Shown piece by piece: positions 22,179 through 32,404 of a DNA stretch of 64,000 nucleotides; positions within the stretch are counted from its first letter, which is position 1, and every line of letters begins with the position of its first letter. Origin of the DNA: Flammula alnicola (taxonomy: Eukaryota > Basidiomycota > Agaricomycetes > Agaricales > Strophariaceae); the NCBI GenBank assembly GCA_015499995.1, contig JADNRV010000115.1, positions 1 through 64,000 on the forward strand, written 5' to 3'. The notes below the pieces were generated by a model that was not told where the DNA came from, ran no database searches, and was given only the letters and a program-made list of their open reading frames with translations. A program made the position numbers and the translations under genes.

Positions 22179-23729
22179 ATGTCTAACATATACGTGAGGA
22201 TTAGATTTCTCGTGGACTTGAACACTGAGCTCCACCACCGCGCTGATATCGTGTCGCTGTAGTTTGACATTACCATAGGAGGTGATCCTGCTGGCCGTAT
22301 TATCTTCAAATTATATGATGATGTCGTCCCGAAGACCGCTCGAAACTTCCGCGAACTTTCGACTGGCCAGCATGGGTTTGGTTATGCGGGCTCTGGCTTT
22401 CACCGCGTCATCCCGAACTTCATACTTCAGGGCGGTGATTTCACAAGGCACAATGGCACTGGTGGAAAATCGATCTACGGAGAGAAATTCGCAGGCATAG
22501 TGCTCGGTTTCTCCCCTCCGTTTGGGATCTCATGGTCTTCTATCAGACGAAAACTTCCGCATCAAGCACGCCAAACCTGGTCTTTTATCTATGGCAAATG
22601 ATGGTAGGAACACCAACGGTTCTCAGTTCTTTATCACCACTGTTGTGACTTCCTGGCTGGATGGCGCTCACGTCGTCTTTGGTAAGTCCTAAATATTCCT
22701 GCTGCCATGAATGTGTAGGAGGTTCAATCTGCCTTCCCAGGGGAGGTTGTTCAGGGTATGGATCTCGTTAAACGGATTGAGGCCCTTGGTTCGGCAGGAG
22801 GAAAGCTCACTAAAAATGTCACCATCGCCAACTCCGGAATTGTTGACGGAGTGGGTTCATTATCCGATATGTCGGTCACAGAGCCTGTACGCACTGGCTT
22901 TTTTGGACGTAAAGGCCGCAAGCCTACAAAGACTGCCTCTGTACGATCTGGTCAGGCTGCACCAGACGACTTAATTCAGAGTCAGGACGGAAAAGATGAT
23001 TCTCCTAGTGATGTTTTCGTGAGTAAATCTTTCCAGTTATTTTACAGTTAGCGCTATGACATAAATTAGCGCTCGACTGATGCTTTCTGATAATAGTTAG
23101 ATATCACTATTGGAGGACAGGATGTCGGCCGGATCGTCTTTAAACTGTACGATGATGTCGTCCCCAAGACCGCCCGCAACTTCCGCGAGCTGGCCACCGG
23201 CCAGAACGGTTACGGATACGCTGGCTCTGGTTTCCACCGTGTCATCCCTCAATTCATGCTCCAAGGCGGTGACTTCACCAAGGGTAATGGCACTGGTGCT
23301 AAATCTATCTACGGAGATAAATTCGCTGGTGAGTATGCCGTTTTAGCAGAATCAATTTCCTTATCTAACTTAGACATCTCATGATAAAAGATGAGAACTT
23401 TCGCGTGAGGCACTCTAAGCCCGGCTTATTATCCATGGCAAATGCTGGCAGGAACACCAACGGCTCCCAGTTCTTCATCACCACCGTCGTTACTTCCTGG
23501 TTAGACGGTGCTCACGTTGTCTTCGGTAAGAAATTTTACTTTGTGTTTTTCCCCCCGATACTAATTTTGATTGTTTTGTCCAGGAGAAGTCGTTGAGGGG
23601 ATGGATGTTGTAAAAAAGATAGAGTCCTATGGGTCGCCATCTGGAAAGCTCTCAAAGCCTACTCTGATTGCTCGGTCTGGCGTGATCACCTCGGTCTCGG
23701 CTTGGGATGGTCAAGACGGCAGGGATTAG
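22179..23729 (+). CDS. Double-domain cyclophilin (two peptidyl-prolyl isomerase domains)
   Basis: Exons: 22179-22193 (MSNIY), 22263-22494, 22547-22681, 22741-23018, 23097-23328, 23391-23525, 23584-23729. Two complete CypA-like domains are joined by a Ser/Lys-rich linker of about 60 residues ([17 protein letters not shown]). Both keep the active-site features: FHRVIPxF with the catalytic Arg, [16 protein letters not shown] and [14 protein letters not shown] with the Trp that binds cyclosporin. Domain 1 has [13 protein letters not shown] where the other copies have ANAG. Cyclophilins catalyse cis-trans isomerisation of X-Pro bonds; no targeting signal is seen, so it is presumably cytosolic or nuclear. 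The intron at 22495 has a GC donor (gcatag) where the three related domains have GT. Tandem fusion of two cyclophilin domains is unusual. Confidence 0.85.
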
Positions 23730-24612
23730 GTTGTCCACTGGAGGAAGCTGTCCTTGTCTCCAGATTGCGCGCGCCTGAGTAACGGGCCAACGTCCGAGAA
23801 GTCGAGTACAAGATTCAAAGTGTAACGCATGTTTTATATTTTAAGGGTAAGAGTCCTGCTGGGAGCTTGCGACCGGACGGAAAGTTTTCGGGGAGGATTC
23901 CTACTACCTAGGCGGTTATACATTTATCTTTTCTGAATCGGATATATACAAATCAATAGTTAATAACTTCGGTGAGATACTCAGAGATTTTGCATGCCTT
24001 GTGGCCAAGATTAGTCTGTTTGGTGGATTTCAATAAACTGATCAATGGATGCTATAGGCACATTATAAGGTGAGAAGCGTGAGGGGTTATAGTGGGAGAC
24101 GAAGTAATGCAAGTATACTGCAGTGTGTGCAAACCGAAAAGCCGAGCTTCCCGAATCCCGTCGGTTCCTTCTGGTACCGTGCTCGCGCCAGATGTTGATC
24201 TTCCTCTGGCGGGGCCTGGAGTCTGCAGAAAGATAATCTCATGAAGAAATCTATTTGAGTACGAGAAGACCGAGAAAAACCGCACGATGAGGTTAACGGT
24301 TGCAGGGCGTCCGTTTTGATAGCCGGCAGGAATGTTCCTTGGAGGTGCCGATGAGTGCCGGCGAGCCTTGAGATTGCAAGGTGCACGCGAGTCCCACGGG
24401 TTCCTCTCTGACAGACAACTTTGACATGTTACCGTCCTGTGCGAACTAGCAGTTATTTTTTCTCTTGCTTCTGCATACGCATCTCTGAAAATTCTTGGCT
24501 AACTTGGGTCGGAACTGTAACGAAAGGTTGACCATTTATACCACATACGATCTTTGCAATCACGCTTGCGGGGTTCTCTTAATCAAGTCTCCCGGTGCCA
24601 AGCCTTGCAGTT
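23730..24612. other. Intergenic between double cyclophilin and DUF7330 gene
   Basis: Open frames on the minus strand (24052-24386) lack motifs. Nothing supported. Confidence 0.45.
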
Positions 24613-25532
24613 ATGATTCTGGTGGACGACAAGCAAGTGGAAGCGCTGGAAGCGCGAAGGTTGGCAGAAGAGCAGGATCAACTGAACGTGGGTGATATCT
24701 CGACGTATTTTATTGCCTGACTGATGCGAAATGCCGATTATGCCATACATTAGCAGGAACCTCCTCCTACATATGCCTCTCTACAATCCTCTTCCTCGTC
24801 CAGCACTTCAATTGTCGCAAAGACAGTGAACTACGTCTCCATAACCCGCCTTCACAGCTCCGTGAAGGAAACCCTGATCGTCGATCCCTCTCTCTTCGTA
24901 CCCCTCTTCCTTCGACCTCCGCTGGGGCCTGGCGAGACAGAAGAAACTCGCAAGAATTTGAGATTGGAGTCTACCCATGGGTCTGTTTTCGCTGATATTA
25001 CTCTTGTCAACGATACCGATAACGCGAGCGATATGCACTCATCGACGAGGAATCAACGAGTCGTGATGCAAATGAAATCAACACATGGAGGCATCACAGC
25101 TAAAATCGTAAGCGTCGACCATACTTTCTATCGCTTTCATTCCTCGTATACCAGCATTCTCATTTCTTTCATCAGCACGGAGCACCTAATCGTAGCTCAT
25201 TCGTTCTCCATGCGCAGTCCGTGAACGGAGAGATCCGTTTACACATCCCAAGCACCTTTCACGGGCCCGTAATTGTCTCGCATCGGCACGGTTCTGTGAG
25301 GTTTTCGGATGGAATCAACCGGAACCTGACGACATTCGGGGAGGTGGACAGTACCCGGCGATGTTTCCTGGGAGACTTCTCCCGGTGGACTGACGCCGGT
25401 GATGGCTGGGCTGGGGATGAGCTCATGGTGGATGTGAGGCATGGGAATGTGAAAATCCACTATGATGACGATGTCGTCGGGTCTCCTGTCAAGACTCAGC
25501 CCACTTTCTTGAATCGGATTTTTGGGTTTTGA
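24613..25532 (+). CDS. DUF7330 domain protein (copy 1)
   Basis: Three exons: 24613-24687, 24757-25107, 25176-25532, about 260 residues. A charged helical N-terminus (EALEARRLAEEQDQLN) and the PPPTYAS motif precede a repetitive beta-rich domain with LESTHGSVFADITL, MKSTHGGITAKI, SVNGEIRLHIPSTFHGPV and HRHGSVRFSDGI. These [ST]-x-x-G-x-[IV] turns repeat about every 40 residues, the pattern of DUF7330 in basidiomycetes. It ends with FLNRIFGF. Function is unknown. A paralogue with the same three-exon layout lies on the minus strand at 36943-37874 (there ending GFFGRLFQF). The last exon start was chosen because it keeps the frame aligned with that paralogue. Confidence 0.8.
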
Positions 25533-26338
25533 TGTACTTTCTACTTGGTGGGTTTCGTTTTCAGTCTCTCCATTGCATGCATTCTCAGTTTTTTCTTTGC
25601 GCAATGCAGCGTTGGTGTACTATATACTTCGGTTCTTTCTTTATATTTTTCCCTTGAACAATATTCACTTGTAAACCTCCACATACACCCAGCAGGTAGC
25701 GAGTCTTACCTTCGTGAGTGCCAATTATTATTGCTTGCTATTGTTAATTCATTTGAATGCAGTTAATCTAAAGTGCTACTGTGTGCTGAGGTATTTTCTG
25801 ATTCTTGAGCGCTACGGGCCACTTATCAATACTTTACTTGGACATGTACTTCGCGAGGAGGCTTCCAGTTCTCCTCAAATACCGCGCAAGACAATTACCA
25901 TCCGATTACTTTCTCAGATCTCATTCCCTCGTAAAATATGTCTAACGGTTGACATAGAGGACTCTCCACTAGTCTAGACCCTGGGCTTTATCTGCCCTCA
26001 AGATGGATGAAAAGCCTCGCAAAACTCATGGACGGCAACATACCTAAGAGTCTTCCTGCAATCTTGCTCATGAATCGGAATCCTCTCTAGCTTGCATTTT
26101 CCGACATTGCTCCCTCGAGCCCCCAAATAAAGCAGGAATCTTCAGAACTCAGTAGTCCCCGCGACCCGACTCAAGGAGCTGGGCTATTAATAGCAATGAC
26201 ATTCCACGTGACATGTCTTCCCGGACGTCGGAGGTCCGATCGGGGATCGCCGAAATCAGCGCATCCTGTCCATGGCGATCTCGTGTCGAACCTATACACA
26301 CGCCTGTTCCCCTCAAAACTGATTTCATCTTATCTACC
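25533..26338. other. Intergenic between DUF7330 and cyclophilin genes
   Basis: No gene or repeat recognised; AT-rich with scattered short frames. Confidence 0.45.
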
Positions 26339-27076
26339 ATGTCCAACGTCTATGTAAGTGCCTATTTGACGATAGTTCCACGCCTTTCGTTGCGCGTTTT
26401 ACGCCCTCATCGGCATTGTCGATATCGCGCGACCAAAATCTAACCTGCCATCAATTTCTTTGACAATCTAGTTTGATATTACTATTGGAGGGAAGGACGA
26501 AGGACGCATTGTGTTCAAGCTTTTCGACGATGTCGTTCCAAGAACCGCGAGGAATTTTCGCGAGCTCGCGACGGGGCAGAATGGCTATGGATACGCGGGG
26601 TCTGGTTTCCACCGCATCATCCCAAATTTCATGCTTCAAGGCGGAGATTTCACGAAGCACAATGGCACCGGCGGAAAGTCGATATATGGCGAGAAATTTG
26701 CAGGTGGGGTTTGTCTCGTTCGTGGTGTTATAAATTACAGCGCTAACGCGTGTCTGGGTGCGGCAGATGAGAATTTCCAGCTAAAGCATACCAAGCCTGG
26801 TATCTTGTCGATGGCGAATGCCGGAAAGAACACAAATGGATCTCAGTTCTTCATTACTACTGTAACGACGAGTTGGCTAGATGGGGCTCATGTCGTGTTT
26901 GGTGCGTTATGCTTTATTACGCGTTGGAGTGAAAGCTGGTAATAACCTGTAACTCAAACAACCTACCAGGCGAAGTTGTCGAGGGGCTGGATCTTGTGAA
27001 AAAGATTGAGTCTTATGGATCTGCTTCCGGTAAACCTTCGAAAGAGGTTAAGATCAAGGCTAGTGGAGCGGTCTAG
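26339..27076 (+). CDS. Cyclophilin (peptidyl-prolyl cis-trans isomerase A-like)
   Basis: Four exons: 26339-26353 (MSNVY), 26472-26703, 26767-26901, 26970-27076, about 162 residues, the normal length of cytosolic CypA. Active-site motifs are complete: [27 protein letters not shown] and [14 protein letters not shown]. The exon lengths 15/232/135/107 are identical to those of the neighbouring minus-strand cyclophilin, and the 232 and 135 exons recur in both domains of the double gene, so all four domains come from local duplication. The C-terminus ([10 protein letters not shown]) differs from that of its neighbour. It is convergent with the next gene, leaving about 250 bp between stops. Confidence 0.9.
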
Positions 27077-27323
27077 AGGGTGCGGGTGTGTAGATGAAAG
27101 AAAAGGCCGATGTATTTCACGAGCGTGTTGTTTTGAATGGTTTGCGACGGCCTGCGACGGCAGTGGAGCGTATCCTTACATAATACATAAACCGTCTGGT
27201 TCACATGCGACTGACTGTTCAATGTGAACTGACAAATTGCTAGATACGATTTTCGAATAATTCTACAGGTCTTCAATAATATTATCCTTTCTCGATTTCG
27301 TTCCTACATTACGGTAGTCCACC

Positions 27324-28112
27324 TTAGATGGTTCCGGACCTGGCGATTTGGACGGGCTTGGAGAGCTTGCCCGATGACGATCCAAGAGCCTCGACCTTTT
27401 TCACGACATCGAAGCCCTCAACAACCTCGCCTGGGAAAGAGGACCAAAATTAGATTCCATGACACAATGAAGGCTGGAGTAAAGCGTACCGAAGACGACG
27501 TGGGCACCGTCCAACCAGGAGGTAACGACGGTGGTGATGAAGAACTGGGAGCCGTTGGTGTTCTTTCCTGCGTTGGCCATGGACAAAAGACCGGGCTTGG
27601 TGTGCTTCAGTTGGAAGTTCTCGTCTGTCAAGGATAATTTAGTTGCTGAGATCCACCGTAAATGATTGGAGAAACAACGCACCGGCGAACTTCTCTCCGT
27701 AGATGGACTTTCCACCAGTGCCATTGTGCTTGGTGAAGTCACCACCTTGGAGCATGAATTGAGGGATGACACGGTGGAAACCAGAGCCAGCGTATCCGTA
27801 ACCGTTCTGGCCGGTGGCCAGCTCGCGGAAGTTGCGGGCGGTCTTGGGGACGACATCATCGTACAGTTTGAAGACGATGCGGCCGGCATCCTGTCCGCCA
27901 ATAGTGATATCGAACTGTTATCGAGGATATCGATCAGTTATCTGATGTCCCATCGCGATTTAGGCTCTCTGATTAACGTGCAACATCGGTTCAGGGAACG
28001 ATGTGCGTAATTAATTTCGGGGTACGCCGGATGCAGATGACCGTCGTAGAAGGCGATCCCGCGATATCAGAGAGATCCAGGGGAAATAAGTACTCACGTA
28101 GACGTTGGCCAT
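27324..28112 (-). CDS. Cyclophilin (peptidyl-prolyl cis-trans isomerase A-like)
   Basis: Minus strand, four exons: 28098-28112 (MANVY), 27683-27914, 27490-27624, 27324-27430. All catalytic and cyclosporin-binding motifs are present ([43 protein letters not shown]), and the C-terminus reads [10 protein letters not shown]. Codon use is strongly biased to C-ending codons compared with the two neighbouring cyclophilin genes, as expected of the highly expressed housekeeping copy. The first intron, 183 nt, is longer than the rest. This is the best candidate for the ancestral CypA of the cluster. Confidence 0.92.
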
Positions 28113-28683
28113 TGTAGATGGATGTGGATCGTGAAGAAAAGAGAGATGAAGATTGTGCCATCGACCTGGTGAGTTTATATGATGCCTCGGCTGTTACCGA
28201 TAGATCATTCATCATTATTTACCGGATTCGTAATCTCCGACCCCGTGCGTTTGAAACGAATTGGGACTGTCTACAAACGTTCCAAATCCTTAGACTATTG
28301 GTATGAGAGAAAAGGAGAAAGCAAGGAAATACCTTATAATATCGATCAAGCATCACGTCAAACACCTAAAGTTGCACAACAATCCAGAACGCGGCCATAC
28401 TTCAGGGGACGCCGTCATCGATAATCCCTAAACTCTATTTTTCTGAGCGTTCATGCGGATTTTCCTCCACGATTCAGATCTTGACTGAAACTGGAGCAGG
28501 AGTCACGAACATCGTCATTCCAATTGACATGAATCAAGATAAGATAAGATCAGTATCACATGGACATTTATCTTATTACGTAATAAATATTACAATTTGA
28601 ATTTCATCCACCACTGGCACCTCTTCTATTAGTACTTGTACCGGCGACTGAGAAAGGAACGATTTCGCGTCTTGAAGTGGAGG
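28113..28683. other. Divergent promoter region, cyclophilin / amino-acid permease
   Basis: About 570 bp shared by two divergently transcribed genes. It contains an AT-rich stretch with aagataagataagatcagta, i.e. GATA-type sites that fungal nitrogen regulators can bind; relevance to the permease is inference. Confidence 0.4.
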
Positions 28684-31097
28684 ATGTTACAGCCGCTTTC
28701 AAGTGCTCTTGAGCGCACTCCTCTCTTGTCCCAGGGCCACAACGAACCATCGAGTTATGAGAACACGGTGTCAGCAGGAGGGTCAGCATTAGATGGAGTG
28801 GCTTTACACAGAAGTGAAGGTGATCACGATTTGGCGTTTCTCGGGTCTTCCTTTGATTGACCTTTTCCTCAGAACGTCAAGGACACCATGGAGAAACATA
28901 TGACAATGTGCCGAAAGACAAACGTCAACTGGGTGAGTGTTCAATTGCTCCAACTCCGTCTCTTTATCCAATATGCATCACCGTCTGCAAGGTCTCTTCA
29001 GCGCTTCTTTCCTTATTTTTAACCGCGTCATTGGGACGGGGTAAGTATTTTCTTCAGTGACCAGCGATAAGGTTACCATCCGTTTTGGCTAGAATATATG
29101 CTACGCCGAGCAACATTTTACGTTCCTCTGGCAGCGTCGGAATCGCTTTGATTATGTGGCTCGTCGGCGCTCTTATCGCTGCGTGCGGAACAGCAGTATA
29201 TATTGAGCTTGGGACGGTGAATATATTCCTCGATTTCGAAGTAACACGTGCGCTCACTATCCGCCTTCAAGGGTCTTCCCCGTAGCGGGGGCGAGAAGAA
29301 CTATCTCGAATACATCTATCGCAAACCAAAGTTTATGATAACATGCGCCTTTACAGCTTATACCCTAATAATGGAAAGTCTTCTGTCCTCCTTTTCGGCG
29401 TTCTGAACCCGAACTGACGTCGATTTCCACAATTAGGGCACCGCTACCGCGAATAGCGTGGTGTTCAGCGAATGTATGCCAATTCATATCATTGCACGAG
29501 GGATTACATTTCTCCAACTTTGTTAGATCTTCTTCATTCTCTGTCCATCGAGCCAACGTGGTTCACTACTCGTCTCACCGCCTTCTGCTGCTTGAGCTTC
29601 ATCTGCCTCCTCCATGGAAGCCTACTGAAATGGGGAATCCGGCTGCAAAATACTCTAGGGATATTGAAACTCGTCGTCCTTGCCCTGATATCGGTATCCG
29701 GGCTGCTCTGTCTTGCGGGCGTTAACGGCGTCCAAGTTCGCGATGGGTACGAGAAACCGGACAACTTCAGGTGGAGCAAGCTATGGGAAGGCTCGGGAAA
29801 GGGGGCGAATGCCTTCGTGAGCGGGCTGTATAACGTCATTTGGTGAGAGTGTGGCGTTATGCTAGTCATCTTTCGCAACCGCTTACACCCATAATGCAAG
29901 GTCGTTTATTGGCTACTCAAATGCTAACTACGCCCTGTCCGAAGTGCGCGATCCCGTTCGCACTATCAAACGCGCAGCGCCCCTGGCGATGTTCTCTGTC
30001 AGTGCCGTGTATCTCTTCATCAACGTTGCGTACTTCGCTGTCGTTTCGAAGACGGATATTTTGGAAAGCAGACGGATTGTCGCGTTAGTGACGAACACCT
30101 GACGCTTGTACTATGACTTATTCTGATGTCATCTAACACAGGGCCCTATACTTCAGGAATTTATTTGGACCTACCACAGAGAAGGTACACATTCGTTTGA
30201 GAGTTACATCCTCTCTCCCCGCTTGCTGATTGATGGGAGACCAGGCTCTTAGTGCTTTCGTCGCATTGTCTACTTTGGGAAACCTTTTGGCTGGCCAGTT
30301 TTCTCAAGGCCGAGGTATGATATTTTCTATAATTATGGCCCATCGTGATTCACCCTTGTCATCTATTTTGAAGTTATTCAAGAACTAGGGCGCGAAGGAA
30401 TCCTCCCTTATTCTTCTATTTTTGCAAGCAATAAACCCTTCAATGCTCCACTCGCCGGCCTTTTCACGCAATATCTGGTTTCATGTACTTTCTTGTTTAC
30501 TGTTCCACCGGGTGATGCCTACCTCTTCCTTATTAGCTGTGAGCAGTTCCCCTTTCACATAAGTGACTTAAAGAATTAAATTTTTCCCCAGTATCTTCGT
30601 ATTCCTTATCGCTCGTCAACACGGCTGTCTCGCTGGGTCTACTTCTCCTGTATACACGCTCTTATCGTGTATGGGACTGGAATCCCCCTTTCCACGCGCC
30701 GAAGGCGATCGTCCTTCTGTTCTTCCTGTCGAACGTATTCCTGGTCTCGGTTCCCTTCTTCCCTCCTACTCCTGGTTCGAGGACTTACGAAAAGCTTCCG
30801 TACTGGGTGAGTGTCTTTGAAATGCTGTGTGGCCGTGTGCCCATCATGGTTGATGGTTGATGGGGGGCTTGGCCACGTTCTATTCGAGTATTCACTGATC
30901 CCCTCGTTCCCCTTTCGTAGTCACATCCAGTTGGTGGTTTCGCTGTTTCCCTGATCGGGGTTGCATATTGGTACGTCTGGAGTGTGTGGCTCCCGAAGTC
31001 AAAAGGATATCGGCTCGAACGCGAGTGGGTCCTTCAATCTGACGGGGTCTCGCGGTATGCATTCCATAAAGTACCTATAACAACAGCAGGGCAATAG
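28684..31097 (+). CDS. Amino-acid permease, LAT/MUP1-like (high-affinity methionine permease type)
   Basis: Thirteen exons: 28684-28819, 28873-28932, 28992-29040, 29093-29216, 29272-29373, 29437-29473, 29527-29842, 29901-30083, 30142-30184, 30245-30314, 30389-30538, 30592-30806, 30921-31097. A polar N-terminus is followed by 12 hydrophobic segments; hallmarks are FNRVIGTGIYATPSNILRSS, YIELGTGLPRSGGEKNYLEY, FIGYSNANYALSEVRDPVR, REGILPYSSIFASNKPFNAP and APKAIVLLFFLSNVFL. These match the plasma-membrane APC-superfamily permeases related to yeast Mup1. Substrate (methionine/cysteine or other large neutral amino acids) is inferred by family. The intron 29374-29436 has no GT: the exon must end at TLIM and the intron begins gaaagt, so either a GA-AG intron or a donor mutation is present. 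Otherwise the frame is intact. Confidence 0.85.
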
Positions 31098-31838
31098 CGA
31101 CTTTGGCGTGAGACTATAGTTTTTTTCCCCCGTTTCTGTTGGTCCACCTGGGGTGTGCTGCGCTATCTAGTACTCCTGGAGTGCCCCATTGGCCCATACA
31201 TTGGATACATACCCCTCTGATATCTCAATTATATATCAGCCGAGCTACGCAACCGAATCCTGGACGCCAAGTTGTCGCCGCTCAACATAGGCCAGAGAAG
31301 CGTTACTTTGAGTAAAATGACCTTGTCACTCCAGTCATACAGCGCCGCCTTCTGGCAAACTTTCGTAAGGCCAGAAAGATGCACAATGGGGAGACCGTGT
31401 GCTGCTGTCGATGCCTACTCGACGCGCGGCCCTTTTTTTCTGGATTCTTCGAATTGAACCCTGAAACTGAACTGGCCTACGTACATTGTTACTCCATAAG
31501 GGGGGATGAGTTCGACTTCTGCAAAAATATTTTCTGGGTTTCCGTTGGCATTCCTGAAGTGTTTATTTGCGGCTATACTCGGCAATTGGCCAAGAGATAA
31601 GAAGGGATATCAGCGCCAAATGGGTATAGGGGAGATGACAATGCCTTCTGCGAAATATAGATATATTTATTGATCAGCTTCTTAAGAGTTGGTCAGTGAA
31701 TTCCATATTATTCCAAGGATATTCAGCCAAAGCTCGACTCCGCTAGATAGCGCCACATAATTCCGCGGTTCATGAAGTAGTACTTAGCACTGCCGATTGC
31801 GGGTTCTTTCAACACGGAAATCGTTTGAGATACGGTGC
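31098..31838. other. Intergenic
   Basis: No supported gene; short frames only. Confidence 0.45.
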
Positions 31839-32013
31839 CTTGCATATCAAACTGCACATCGATTTTTTTTGAACTTGATGATACATTTATGGTGCCTCTC
31901 GGCGGGTGAGTGGCGGAGAGGCTGAATTAGATTTTTTGGCAGCCGAGGACTGCCACGACCATCACCTTGTCAGCAAGTTCAAAAAAAAATCCGTGCGCAG
32001 TTTGATATGCAAG
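31839..32013. repeat. 175-bp inverted repeat (foldback or MITE-like)
   Basis: Arms 31839-31877 and 31974-32013 pair over about 39 nt. The outer 17 bp are perfect (cttgcatatcaaactgc) and the inner part ends with a T-run/A-run and gaacttg/caagttc. The loop of about 95 bp is GC-richer and non-coding. It lies about 390 bp before the start codon of the next gene. Confidence 0.6.
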
Positions 32014-32404
32014 TCACTGTATGCACCTGAGGTCTGAGGTTACACCTTTAAGCTTTCAAGTTTTTTATATATCTCATATATTGCCATGCAGCCGCATGCT
32101 TACCCAATTTTTTATCCGGTTTATATGGGCGCCTTTAGGCGCCTCCTTTTTGACTGCAGTGCAGAATATGTCGGCCCATCATAAAAAATATCACGTTTGA
32201 TCGAAGTTTGATTGATTCAATTGACTCCTTCTCCCGACCGTCACTTTCAGTATAAGTACTGGTTCTATGATCACTACATATGCGAGTCTGCCGCCAGAAA
32301 CAACGTAACTTAAACGTTAAAGATCCACCCAAAGTCCTGTGAACGCCGAACGGTGCTGGACTTCCCTGCACTTCGTGGTTGCCACCATGCTTCCACCCAA
32401 TAGT

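Noticed and set aside
27666..28010. Plus-strand frame opposite the minus-strand cyclophilin
   Set aside because: Antisense shadow of a strongly codon-biased gene.
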